64,000 bases of DNA from Catenuloplanes atrovinosus (GTDB lineage Bacteria; Actinomycetota; Actinomycetes; Mycobacteriales; Micromonosporaceae): NCBI RefSeq assembly GCF_031458235.1, contig NZ_JAVDYB010000001.1:8333001-8397000 (forward strand), given 5' to 3'. Below, piece by piece: positions 49,580-58,382 of this stretch. The notes under the pieces are model-generated. The model searched no databases, was not told where the DNA came from, and saw nothing but the letters and a program-made list of their open reading frames with translations. Numbering within the stretch: position 1 is the first letter of the stretch; each line of letters begins with the position of its first letter. Both the position numbers and the translations under genes were made by a program.

Positions 49580-50772
49580 TCGTCCGTTTCCCGTCCGGCG
49601 CCACCGATCCGATGCCGGCCGCCGAGCCGCTCACCGTGGGCGATGCGCGCGTGGTCGCGTTCCTCGGCGCGCTGTCCGCCCGGCTGCTGTCGCCGTCCGT
49701 CGCGCGCGCCCACCCGGAGCTGGGGTCGCTCGGCTTCTTCCTGCGCCGGGCCGAGCTGGCCCGGACCGTGGAGCGGATCAGGACCACCGATCCGCACACG
49801 GTACGCCGCCCGCGCGGCCTGGTCTTCCACGTTCCACCGGCCAACGTGGACACCGTGTTCGTCTACTCCTGGGCGCTGAGCGCACTGGCCGGCAACCGCA
49901 ACGTGGTACGCCTGTCGTCCCGCTCCGCCGGTGCCGCGGACGCGGTGCTGGCCGCGCTGAACGCCGCGCTCGCGGACGCCGACCCGGTGATCGCGCGTAC
50001 CCAGCGGATGATCACCTACGGCCGCGACGACGCCGTCACCGCGGCGCTCTCCGCCGCCTGCGACCTGCGGGTACTGTGGGGCGGCGACGCGAGCGTGACC
50101 GAGTTGCGCCGCTACCCGCTCGGCCCGCTCGCCCGCGACCTGACGTTCCCGGACCGGTCCTCGTTCGCGGTGCTCTCCGCGGCCGGCTGGCTGACCGCGG
50201 CCGGCGACGCGCAGCGGGCCGCGGCCGAGGGCTACGCGAACGACGTCTACTGGTTCGACCAGGCGGCGTGCTCGTCCCCGGGCACGCTGTACGTGATCGG
50301 CGCGCCGGCCGACGCGGAGAAGGCGGTCGACGGCTTCCGGCGGGAACTGGCGGAGGCGGTGCACCGTCGCGGATGGACGGTGGACGCCGCGATGGCGGTG
50401 GAGAAGCGGGTTCGCGCCTACGGGCTGGCGGCGGACGGGCGCGCGGTCGGGGTGCGGTTCCCCAGCAACGAACTGGCCTGGCTGCGGCTCGCGGACGGGG
50501 CGGAGCCGGCGCGTGCGTGGCTGGGCGCGGGGGTGGTGGCGGTGTCCCGGCTGGACTCGCTGCTCGACCTCGTGCCGATGGTCGGCCCGCGGGATCAGAC
50601 GGTGAGCCATTTCGGGTTCACCGTGGGGCAGTTGCGGCCGCTGGTGGAGGCGCTGCCGGGGCGGGGGGTGGACCGGATCGTCCCGTTCGGGCAGGCGCTG
50701 TCCTTCGCGCCGGTCTGGGACGGGCACGATCTCCTGGAGGAGTTCACCACCCGCACCACGATCCGCACCTGA
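49576..50772 (+). CDS. LuxC-like acyl-CoA reductase
   Basis: A 398-aa LuxC-family reductase of the aldehyde-dehydrogenase superfamily, converting an activated acyl group to an aldehyde with NADPH. Recognisable parts are GLVFHVPPANVDTVFVYSWA, NVVRLSSRSAGAADAVLAAL, LRVLWGGDASVTELRRYPLG and the catalytic cysteine region WFDQAACSSPGTLYVIG. Together with the LuxE-like protein it forms a complete acyl-reductase couple. The GTG start overlaps the LuxE stop. The acyl substrate is not known; position within a nonulosonate cluster suggests a glycan-related aldehyde. Confidence 0.87.
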   Translation: MIVRFPSGATDPMPAAEPLTVGDARVVAFLGALSARLLSPSVARAHPELGSLGFFLRRAELARTVERIRTTDPHTVRRPRGLVFHVPPANVDTVFVYSWALSALAGNRNVVRLSSRSAGAADAVLAALNAALADADPVIARTQRMITYGRDDAVTAALSAACDLRVLWGGDASVTELRRYPLGPLARDLTFPDRSSFAVLSAAGWLTAAGDAQRAAAEGYANDVYWFDQAACSSPGTLYVIGAPADAEKAVDGFRRELAEAVHRRGWTVDAAMAVEKRVRAYGLAADGRAVGVRFPSNELAWLRLADGAEPARAWLGAGVVAVSRLDSLLDLVPMVGPRDQTVSHFGFTVGQLRPLVEALPGRGVDRIVPFGQALSFAPVWDGHDLLEEFTTRTTIRT

Positions 50773-50781
50773 CCCGCCCGA

Positions 50782-50807
50782 GGGCGGATTCCCGGAGGAA
50801 TCCGCCC
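50782..50807. terminator. Bidirectional hairpin terminator
   Basis: A perfect 11-bp stem, GGGCGGATTCC / GGAATCCGCCC, with a CGGA loop between the convergent LuxC-like and methyltransferase-like genes. Confidence 0.85.
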
Positions 50808-50821
50808 CCGGGGGCAGGGGG

Positions 50822-52687
50822 TCAGACGACCTCGCCGGGTTGGGGGAAGTTGGCGTCGCGTTTGGCGCGGCGGGCGGCGGCCCGGCGCTTGCTGATCTTC
50901 CTGGTGAGTTTGCGGGTGTCGTTGCGGACGAGCTTGTAGCCGCTGCGGGCCACCATCAGGAAGCGGCCCGGCCAGGACTTCCGGTAGAGCTGGATCTCCC
51001 AGTCCATCTTGGACAGGTGCAGGTCGCGGGAGCGGATGATCTGCTCGGTCCACTCCATCTGGGCGAGCAGGTGGCTGGCCTGGTAGCGCTGACGCCACAG
51101 GGCCTCGGCGAGCTCCCGGTAGCCGGGGACGTCGATGGTGGCGGCGCCGGGGGCGAGGGCCAGCAGCTCGCGGCGGCGAGCGTCGCGGGCGGGCAGCGGG
51201 AGGCCGGAGAGGTCCAGTTCGAGCGCGACGGCGGCGCGCAGCGAAGGCTCGCGCAGCGGGCGGTCGATCATGCCGAGCAGCAGCGTGGCCAGGTCGACGG
51301 CGCTGCTGGTGAGCGGCCAGGGATGCGGCTGGCCGGAGGTGATCAGGCGGGCGGCGAACCGCCAGGCGATCCGGGTGAGGACCACGTCGACGGCGACCGG
51401 CTCCTCGGGGGACCAGCGGGGCGGCGCGAGGCCGAGCTGCGTACCGTCGTCGAGCAGGTCGCCGGCGTCGGCCAGGGCCATCGGGCCGGTCACCCAGCCG
51501 TCGCGGGCGTGGCCGTCCAGCCAGGCGGCGAGCCGGCGCAGCTCGGTGCGGAGGCCGCCGAGGTCGGCGCGGGCGCACAGGCCGAACAGCCGTTCCTCCA
51601 GGACCACCCCGGCGGGTACGGGGAAGGAGCCGTTCACCCGGCGCAGGCCGCCGTGGCTGACCGAGTCGTCGGCCGGGACGAGCGTGGTCGCGGTCGCGCC
51701 CCAGTCGGCGGGCGTCAGCGTGTACGCGTGCGGGCCGTCCGCGTCGCCGGCCAGCAGCGCGTGCGCCGGGATCTCGCCGGACGCGCGGGACACCGTCACC
51801 CAGGCGGGGGCGAGCACGGCCTCGGCGCCGGCCCGCAGCGCGCGGCCGGCCATCCGGCGTGGATCGCTGAGCACGGGCCGGTCCCGGTACGCGTCCGTGA
51901 ACGCGCGGGCCAGCACCGCCTGCAACGGCCCGCGCAGCGGCGCGCCGGGCTCGCCGAGCAGGCCGGGGCCGACCAGCACGGTCGGGCGGTCCGGCACCGG
52001 GAACGCGGCGTAGCCGGCGGACGAGTGCAGGCCGAAGATGGCCAGCCGGGTGGTCAGCTCGGTCAGCGACGCGGGCCGGTCCGCGGACGAGCCGGGCGGG
52101 TACCAGGCGGAGTCGGAGCGTTCGCGCGCGCCGGGGTCGAGCTCCACGGCCGCGTGGATGCCGAGCGGGTTCTCGTGCCGGAGCACCAGCGTGCCGTCCG
52201 GCGCCACCGCCTTCGCGAGCGTGGCCAGCAACTCGTCATCGGTCAGCGGCGTGCCCTCGGCCGAGTTCAGCCGGTCCAGGCCGTCCAGGCAGACGACCAG
52301 GTCGTACCGGGTGATCGGGTCCAGCCGGGACGCGCTGCCGCAGAGCACCCCGGCCGCGGGGAAGCGCAGCGCCAGCGCCTCCGCGTCGCCCAGCGAGCGG
52401 ACCAGGCAGGTCACGTCCGCGCCGGCGGCGAGCAGCACGGTGATCAGCTCGTCGTGGTGCGGGCCGGCGACCAGCACGTGCGCGCCGGGCGCGGGCACCA
52501 GCGTGTGCAGCAGGTGCCGGAGCGCGCCGCTGTACCCGGGCGTCGCGTCGGACCAGGCGAACATCTCGCCGCCGATCCGGGTCAGGTTGGCCAGCGCGGC
52601 CGCGGCCGGGTTCACCTGACCCGGGATCGGCGGCTCCGGGGCCGCGTGGGCCGGTTCGGGCAGCAGGGCGGCGGGGCGGTCGGACAT
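50822..52687 (-). CDS. Methyltransferase-like protein of the glycan cluster (paralogue 1)
   Basis: A 621-aa cytoplasmic protein. Residues about 30-230 form a class I SAM-methyltransferase-like fold (HVLVAGPHHDELITVLLAAG as motif I, GVLCGSASRLDPITRYDLVV, TLVLRHENPLGIHAAVELD), but motif I reads AGPHH instead of the usual GxGxG. A helical middle region is followed by a coiled coil near 520-580 and a strongly basic end (KLTRKISKRRAAARRAKRD). It is homologous in order and motifs to the gene at 62.3-64 kb. ATG 52687 overlaps the stop of the next upstream gene by one base. Enzymatic activity is uncertain; a role in surface-glycan assembly is inferred from position. Confidence 0.65.
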   Translation of the reverse strand: MSDRPAALLPEPAHAAPEPPIPGQVNPAAAALANLTRIGGEMFAWSDATPGYSGALRHLLHTLVPAPGAHVLVAGPHHDELITVLLAAGADVTCLVRSLGDAEALALRFPAAGVLCGSASRLDPITRYDLVVCLDGLDRLNSAEGTPLTDDELLATLAKAVAPDGTLVLRHENPLGIHAAVELDPGARERSDSAWYPPGSSADRPASLTELTTRLAIFGLHSSAGYAAFPVPDRPTVLVGPGLLGEPGAPLRGPLQAVLARAFTDAYRDRPVLSDPRRMAGRALRAGAEAVLAPAWVTVSRASGEIPAHALLAGDADGPHAYTLTPADWGATATTLVPADDSVSHGGLRRVNGSFPVPAGVVLEERLFGLCARADLGGLRTELRRLAAWLDGHARDGWVTGPMALADAGDLLDDGTQLGLAPPRWSPEEPVAVDVVLTRIAWRFAARLITSGQPHPWPLTSSAVDLATLLLGMIDRPLREPSLRAAVALELDLSGLPLPARDARRRELLALAPGAATIDVPGYRELAEALWRQRYQASHLLAQMEWTEQIIRSRDLHLSKMDWEIQLYRKSWPGRFLMVARSGYKLVRNDTRKLTRKISKRRAAARRAKRDANFPQPGEVV

Positions 52688-53520
52688 CAGGCGCACCTCT
52701 CCAGGGGCTCCGCCCAGCCGAGCACGCTCCTCAGCTCCGCCGGCCGGGCCAGGTTGTCGGCGCCGAGCTCCCGTCGGGCCAGGGCTCGGCAGGTTCCGCG
52801 GTCGGTGGCGTAGCCGTAGACCTCGGGCCACTGGCGGCGCAGCCGGGGCTCGCCGCCGAACGTCAGGTCGCCGTCCTCCAGCACCATCGGGTCGCCGTAG
52901 ACGGCCGCGTCGGCGCCGGTGAGCAGGCCGTACCAGATGGCGCTGCACAGCCGGTTGGACACCACCCGGCGGTGCCGGCGCAGCTCGCCGAGCTGCCGGA
53001 CCAGGAACTCGCGGTCGTGGTCGCGCCACCAGAAGCCGCGGTAGCCGTGGCAGATCACCCGGAAGCCGGCCCGCTCGTACAGCCGGCGGATGCCGCGGAC
53101 GCGGTGCTCGTTCCAGTAGAGACACACCGTGACCGGGCCCTCCTCCACGGACCGGACCTCGTCGATCAGCCGCTGGTGGTCGCCGAGCACCTGCTGGCCC
53201 TCCCAGCCGTGGAACGGGTAGAAGATCGTGCCGGTCCGCTCCCCGTCCGCGGCGGGCGTCATCTCGTGCAGGTACGCGAACGGCGACCCGATCGCCACCA
53301 CGTTCCGGCGGCCCTGCGACACGGCGCGGCGGCGGGTCTCCTCGGACCAGACGAACAGCGGGCTGCCGTCCACGTACGGCACGCCGGGCGCCAGCCCGTC
53401 CCCGATGTTCCAGCCGTGCTGCAGGTACCCCAGCATCCGCGGCGGGTGGGCCGGATCGGCGAGGCCGCAGTACCGGGCGAGCACGTGCGCATGCCCGTAG
53501 TAGTAGTTCGCGTGATGCAT
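52687..53520 (-). CDS. Unknown glycan-cluster protein (possible GT-B transferase)
   Basis: A 277-aa protein that I cannot place in a named family. Features: an N-terminal MHHANYYYGHAHVLARYCGL, then MLGYLQHGWNIGDGLAPGVP and FVWSEETRRRAVSQGRRNVV with AIGSPFAYLHEM, which together resemble the acceptor half of CDP-glycerol or sialyl-type transferases. The second half has EGPVTVCLYWNEHRVRGIRR, VSNRLCSAIWYGLLTGADAA and VYGDPMVLE, like a GT-B donor domain. ATG 53520 was used; an upstream open frame would overlap the divergent aldo/keto reductase. One-base overlap with the methyltransferase-like gene. Confidence 0.6.
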   Translation of the reverse strand: MHHANYYYGHAHVLARYCGLADPAHPPRMLGYLQHGWNIGDGLAPGVPYVDGSPLFVWSEETRRRAVSQGRRNVVAIGSPFAYLHEMTPAADGERTGTIFYPFHGWEGQQVLGDHQRLIDEVRSVEEGPVTVCLYWNEHRVRGIRRLYERAGFRVICHGYRGFWWRDHDREFLVRQLGELRRHRRVVSNRLCSAIWYGLLTGADAAVYGDPMVLEDGDLTFGGEPRLRRQWPEVYGYATDRGTCRALARRELGADNLARPAELRSVLGWAEPLERCA

Positions 53521-53613
53521 GGGCAGGCCCACAGCTCCCGGAGCTCGACGGCGACGGTCCGCAGTGCCCAACGCGCCGCGCACCCGTTCGGTGACTTCGC
53601 CGTTGGTCCCTGC

Positions 53614-54558
53614 ATGACGGACCTGCGCGCAGCGCTGCCCGTACGGGAGCGCGGCGGATACCGGCAGTCGGCCCTGGTGCTCGGCGGCGCCCAGCTCGGC
53701 GGCGCCTACGGCATCGCGAACACCACCGGCGGCCCGACCGACGCGGTCGCGGCCGAGCTGCTGGTCGCCGCGGCCGGGCTCGGCGTCACGCACGTGGACA
53801 CCGCCCGGGCGTACGGCGAGAGCGAGCGCCGGATCGGCGCGGCCGCGTCCGGGCTGCGCACGATCACCAAGGTGGCGCCGCTCGGCGCGGTGGCCAGCTG
53901 CGAGTCCTCACTGGCGAACGCGGTCGCCGCCAGCGTCGCGCGCAGCGCCGAGCACCTCGGCGAGCCGCTGACCATCCTGCTGCACCGGGCCGCGGACGCG
54001 CTGGCGGTCGGCGGCGCGGCCTGGCACACGCTGCGCCGGTACGCGGAGCGCGGGCTCGCCGAACGGGTGGGCGTGAGCGTGCAGTCGCCGGCCGAACTGC
54101 GCGCGGTGCTGCGCCTGCCCGGGCTCGGCTACGTGCAGCTGCCGTGCAACGTGCTGGACCGGCGGTGGCTCGCGGCCGACCTGGCGGACACGCTCGCGCA
54201 GCGGCCGGACCTGGTGGTGACCGTGCGCAGCGTCTACCTGCAGGGGCTGCTGGCGGCGGGCCGGATGGTGCGCTGGCCGCACCTGGACCCGGGCGCGCGG
54301 AACACGGTGGTGGACACGCTGGACCGGCTGGCGCCGGAGCTGGGCCGCGCGGACCGGGCGGATCTCTGCCTGGCGTACGTGCTGGGGCTGCCGTGGGTGA
54401 CGTCCGTGGTGGTGGGTGCGGACTCGGTGGCGCAGCTGCGCGCGAACGTGGCGCTGGCCTCGCGCACGCCGCTGACCGCGGACGAGCGCGCGCACGTGCT
54501 GGCCGCGCTGCCGCACGTACCGCTGGAACTGCTGGACCCGAGCCGGTGGACGCCGTGA
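53614..54558 (+). CDS. Aldo/keto reductase
   Basis: A 314-aa NADP-dependent oxidoreductase of the aldo/keto reductase fold. SALVLGGAQLGGAYGIANTT, GVTHVDTARAYGESERRIG (catalytic Asp and Tyr) and ITKVAPLG (catalytic Lys) are present; the later HRAAD aligns with the catalytic His region. C-terminal SVVVGADSVAQLRANVALAS completes the cofactor site. Enzymes of this type occur in legionaminic/pseudaminic-type clusters as sugar-modifying reductases. It is coupled to the SDR gene by a 4-bp overlap and divergent from the 277-aa unknown gene. Confidence 0.87.
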   Translation: MTDLRAALPVRERGGYRQSALVLGGAQLGGAYGIANTTGGPTDAVAAELLVAAAGLGVTHVDTARAYGESERRIGAAASGLRTITKVAPLGAVASCESSLANAVAASVARSAEHLGEPLTILLHRAADALAVGGAAWHTLRRYAERGLAERVGVSVQSPAELRAVLRLPGLGYVQLPCNVLDRRWLAADLADTLAQRPDLVVTVRSVYLQGLLAAGRMVRWPHLDPGARNTVVDTLDRLAPELGRADRADLCLAYVLGLPWVTSVVVGADSVAQLRANVALASRTPLTADERAHVLAALPHVPLELLDPSRWTP

Positions 54559-55304
54559 GCGCGTTGTTCGACCTGACCGGGCGCACGGCCGTGGTGACCG
54601 GCGCGACCGGGCGGCTGGGGCGCACGTTCGCGTCCGTGCTGGCGGACGCCGGCGCCGCGGTGTGGGCGGTGTCCCGCTCGGGCGGCGAGGTGGCCGGGTG
54701 CCGGTCGTTCGCCTGCGACGTGACCTCGGACGACGCGGTGGCCGCGCTCGGCGAGGGGCTGCGGGACGGCGCCGGCCGGCTGGACGTGCTGGTGCACGCG
54801 GCGCACGTGGGCCGGTCCGGGTCGCTGGCCACGGCCACGCCCGCGGACTACGCGGAGGCGGCCGGCCTGGCGCTGACCGCGTTCCAGCGGCTGCTGTCGG
54901 CCACCCGGGATCTGCTGGTCAAGGCGACGGTGGACGGCTCGCCGTCGGTGATCGCGGTGTCCTCGATGTACGGGCTGGTCAGCCCGCGCCCGGTCTACGA
55001 CGATCCGGCGGCCGGGAACCCGCCCTACTACGGTGCGGTCAAGGCCGGCGTGGTGCAGCTCGCCCGGTACGCGGCGGTGGAGCTCGGCCCGCTGGGCGTG
55101 CGGGTGAACACGCTGACGCCCGGCGCGTTCCCCGGGCCGGGCGCGGACCCGGGCCTGGTGGCGAGGCTGGGCGCGCAGACGCCGCTGGGCCGGGCCGGTG
55201 AGCCCGCCGAACTGGCCACCGCGCTGCTCTGCCTGGCCTCACCACACTCGACGTACCTGACCGGCGCGAACCTGGTGGTGGACGGTGGCCGTACCGCCTG
55301 GTGA
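54555..55304 (+). CDS. Short-chain dehydrogenase/reductase
   Basis: A 249-aa classical SDR. The nucleotide-binding TGATGRLGRTFASVLADAG is at about residues 15-33, the VHAAH (NAG-equivalent) motif at about 78, catalytic Ser in VIAVSSMYGL, and YYGAVKAG supplies the Tyr-x3-Lys pair. Resembles the sugar-cluster SDRs (PtmA-like) that act next to nonulosonate genes. GTG start overlaps the aldo/keto reductase stop. Confidence 0.88.
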   Translation: MSALFDLTGRTAVVTGATGRLGRTFASVLADAGAAVWAVSRSGGEVAGCRSFACDVTSDDAVAALGEGLRDGAGRLDVLVHAAHVGRSGSLATATPADYAEAAGLALTAFQRLLSATRDLLVKATVDGSPSVIAVSSMYGLVSPRPVYDDPAAGNPPYYGAVKAGVVQLARYAAVELGPLGVRVNTLTPGAFPGPGADPGLVARLGAQTPLGRAGEPAELATALLCLASPHSTYLTGANLVVDGGRTAW

Positions 55305-55469
55305 TCCGCGGTCCCGGCAAGCCAACCTATCTCGCAAAATTCGGGTGTAAATCCCGATTAACGCGCGGATATTCGCGAATCGCCACGATCACACTGTGTA
55401 CTGCCTTAGGTTACGTGGAGTGTCTGCCGGTCAACTAGGCGCCGGCCCACCCACACGGGGGTACGAAGA
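55305..55469. promoter_or_regulatory. Promoter region of the FN3-repeat gene
   Basis: A 165-bp gap that is AT-rich at 55325-55420 (cctatctcgcaaaattcggg; tgtactgccttaggttacg), compatible with a promoter. No SDR terminator with a strong stem was seen. Confidence 0.4.
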
Positions 55470-58217
55470 ATGTCGATAAGGAAACCACGTGGGCGTGTGC
55501 CACGCTCACGCTGGGCGACAGCGAGGATGGCTCGTCACGTCGGGGTGGCGGGCATCGCTGGCGCGGTCGTCGGGTCGGTGCTCGCCGCGCCGGCCCTCGC
55601 GGTCCCGGTCGCGCCCACCGCGCTGACCGTCTCGCCGCGCGCTGAGGCCGTCTGGGCGAGTTGGACGGCGCCGCCCGGCACGGTTGACCACTACATGGCC
55701 TGGGCGTACGACCCGGGCAGCCAGGTGGACGGCAGTTGCATGGTCACCGGCACGTCCTGCCTGATCGGCGGTCTGGACACCGGCGTCGCGTACACGGTCC
55801 GCGTGGCCGCCTACGAGACCGACCAGGCCTCGTCGAAGGGCGCGGAGGCGGTCTCCGCCACCACCGCGACGCCCGGCCCGCCGTCCACGCCGACCGCGCC
55901 GACCGCGGCCGTGACCGCGCCCGGCAAGGTGAGCGTGACCTGGGGTGCCGGCGGCGGTGGCATCGCGGCCGAGTCCTTCCGGGTGACCTCCACACCGGCC
56001 AGCGCGGGCTGCGTGCCCGCCACGCCGGTCGGCACCAACTGCACGGTCACCGGCCTGGACCCGGCCACGTCCTACACGTTCCGGGTCACCGCCCGCGGCC
56101 CGGGCCAGACCGGCACCGCGGTGTCGGACGCCTCGCCCGCGGTCACGCCGGCCGTGCCGAACCCGCCGACCGACATCGTGGTGAACGCGACCACGGCGGT
56201 CAGCGGCACCGGTGAGGCCCGGATCAGCTGGCTGCCGCCGGCGACCGGCGGCACGGTGTCGAGCTACACGGCCCTGGTCACCGGCCCGGGCGGATTCAGC
56301 GACACCTGCGTCGAGACCACGGACACGTACTGCGACATCGCCGGGCTCACCGACCAGGCGACGTACAACATCCGGGTGTTCTCCAACGGCGCCGGCGAGT
56401 CGTCGCAGCAGCAGGCGACCGCCACCTACATCGGTGGTTCGCCGTCCGCGCCGGACCTGCTCGCGGCCACCGGCGTGTCGCCCACCGGCGTCACGCTGAA
56501 CTGGGACCCGACGGCCGCGATCGGCACGGCCGCCACCAACCCGTACACGGTCACCGTCAGCCCGGCGGCCACCGTGCCCACCACCTGCGTGAACGCCCCG
56601 GCGGTCACCGCCAGCTGCGCGATCTCCGGCCTGACGCCGGGCGTGGCCTACAAGTTCCGGGTCGGCGCGGCCGGCGGGACGTTCGGCCAGAGCACCTACA
56701 CCAGCGCCTTCTCGGTCGCGGCCCGCCCGGCGCGGGTGGAGAACGTGAAGACCTCGGTGGAGGAGGGCGGCACCGGCCGGATCACCTGGACGCTGCCGCA
56801 GTCCGACGTGGTGCCGTCCGGCATCAACGTCTACGAGGCGACCGACCTGGCCACCAACGGCGCGGGCGCCACCCCGATCGCGTGCGTCGGCGGCGCGGCG
56901 CCTCCGCTGGTGCTGTCCGGCAAGGCGGTCGAGTGCATCCTGCCGGTGGTCTCGCCGGGCACGACGAACTTCGTGGTCCGTACCTTCGGCTGGTCCGAGG
57001 GTCTTCCGTCCACGGACTTCTACTCCGACTCGGCCTCCACCGCGCTCGCGGTCGGCGCGCCGGGCCGGCCGTACATCCAGGAGGCCGTCGCGGCCGGTGC
57101 GGGCAAGGCCACGATCACCCTGCGCCGTCCCGCGGCGCTCGGCGCCGGTATCGAGTCGTACCTGGTCACGTCCGCGCCGGACGCCAAGACCTGCACGGCC
57201 AAGTACATCGCCAGCGACGACCCGACCAGTTGCACGATCGAGGGTCTGACCGGCGGCACCAGCTACACCTTCACGGTGAAGGCGCTCGGCGTCGGCGGCA
57301 ACGACGACTCGCCGACCGTCACCAGCGAGGCCGTCCTGGTCGGCCCGCCCGGCGTGGCCACCTCGGTGACCGCCAAGGCGACCGAGAACAGCTCGATCAC
57401 GGTCGCCTGGAAGCCTCCGGCGGACAACACCATCCCGATCACCAGCTACACGGTGCGGTCCACCACCGGTGGCCTGCAGTGCACCGTGCTGGCGACCGCG
57501 ACCCCGCTCCAGTGCGTCTTCGACAACCTGGCCGCGGGCTCCACCTACAAGTTCACGGTCTCGGCCAACAGCCAGAGCGCGGGCAGCTCCGACGTGACCA
57601 CCGAGTCGGTCACCGTGGGCGCCTCGGCCGGCGGCGTCCCGACGGGCGTCCAGGCCAGCGCGAACAGCGGCGGTCTCCGGGTCGCCTGGAGCGCGGTCGC
57701 CGGCGTCGCCAAGTACCAGGCGATGGCCACCGCGAACGGCAAGTCCACCTGGTGTGCCGCGGTCGGTGCGACGAACCTGTCGTGCACGATCAAGCCGCTG
57801 GAGGCGAGCACCGAGTACACGGTCGCGGTCCGGTCGGTCAGCGCGGCGGGCATCCCGTCCGCCTGGTCCACCGAGATCACGGCGGTGACCCGCAAGGCGC
57901 TGCCGACGATCGTCTGGCCGGCGACCTCGCCGGGCGGCGGCGGTCTCAAGAGCAGCGGCGGCTACGTGCTGTACCGCAACTCGCGGACCACCATCAGCGG
58001 GTACGGCTACCTGCCGGGCGAGTCGGTCTGGGTCTACCTCTACACCGGGGCTACCAAGGTCCGGGTCGGCGGCGCGACCGTGAAGGCGGACGGCACCTTC
58101 GCCACGGCGATCACCATCCCGGTGAACGCCACCCGCGGCGGCAAGCGCCTGCTGGCCGGCGGCTGGGACGCGGACGGCGACGTCCGCTGGCAGAACGCCT
58201 TCATCACGGTCCGGTGA
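55470..58217 (+). CDS. Secreted protein with eight fibronectin type III repeats
   Basis: A 915-aa exported protein. The long signal peptide (residues about 1-44) has an Arg-rich start and ends ALA. Eight FN3-like domains follow, about 90-105 residues each, recognised by the repeated W-x-P ... L-x-x-G-x-x-Y-x-F-x-V pattern. Each domain also carries a pair of cysteines 6-16 residues apart just before that motif (for example CMVTGTSC and CVETTDTYC). A last domain of about 85 residues (GYGYLPGESVWVYLYTGATK) resembles an extracellular Ig-like cap. No catalytic motif or LPxTG. Probable adhesin-like or matrix role. It has its own promoter and terminator within the glycan cluster. Confidence 0.85.
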   Translation: MSIRKPRGRVPRSRWATARMARHVGVAGIAGAVVGSVLAAPALAVPVAPTALTVSPRAEAVWASWTAPPGTVDHYMAWAYDPGSQVDGSCMVTGTSCLIGGLDTGVAYTVRVAAYETDQASSKGAEAVSATTATPGPPSTPTAPTAAVTAPGKVSVTWGAGGGGIAAESFRVTSTPASAGCVPATPVGTNCTVTGLDPATSYTFRVTARGPGQTGTAVSDASPAVTPAVPNPPTDIVVNATTAVSGTGEARISWLPPATGGTVSSYTALVTGPGGFSDTCVETTDTYCDIAGLTDQATYNIRVFSNGAGESSQQQATATYIGGSPSAPDLLAATGVSPTGVTLNWDPTAAIGTAATNPYTVTVSPAATVPTTCVNAPAVTASCAISGLTPGVAYKFRVGAAGGTFGQSTYTSAFSVAARPARVENVKTSVEEGGTGRITWTLPQSDVVPSGINVYEATDLATNGAGATPIACVGGAAPPLVLSGKAVECILPVVSPGTTNFVVRTFGWSEGLPSTDFYSDSASTALAVGAPGRPYIQEAVAAGAGKATITLRRPAALGAGIESYLVTSAPDAKTCTAKYIASDDPTSCTIEGLTGGTSYTFTVKALGVGGNDDSPTVTSEAVLVGPPGVATSVTAKATENSSITVAWKPPADNTIPITSYTVRSTTGGLQCTVLATATPLQCVFDNLAAGSTYKFTVSANSQSAGSSDVTTESVTVGASAGGVPTGVQASANSGGLRVAWSAVAGVAKYQAMATANGKSTWCAAVGATNLSCTIKPLEASTEYTVAVRSVSAAGIPSAWSTEITAVTRKALPTIVWPATSPGGGGLKSSGGYVLYRNSRTTISGYGYLPGESVWVYLYTGATKVRVGGATVKADGTFATAITIPVNATRGGKRLLAGGWDADGDVRWQNAFITVR

Positions 58218-58248
58218 GTACGGACCGATAGGAACGAGCACGGGGGAG

Positions 58249-58277
58249 CGCCCCGCCGGCCACTCGCCGGCGGGGCG
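58249..58277. terminator. Hairpin terminator after the FN3-repeat gene
   Basis: A perfect 12-bp stem, CGCCCCGCCGGC / GCCGGCGGGGCG, with loop CACTC, 31 bp after the stop. Confidence 0.85.
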
Positions 58278-58382
58278 TTCCGCGTGAAACACGAATGAAC
58301 AGCACCTGGGCTTCCGTTGAGCAATCCAGGCATGTCAACCTGCTCCTCGGCGTGTCAACGCATGGGCTGAGGAGAGATCGTC

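Noticed and set aside
48491-50772. Bioluminescence (lux) operon
   Set aside because: Only LuxE- and LuxC-like proteins are present; no luxA, luxB or luxD, and the neighbours are sugar-acid genes.
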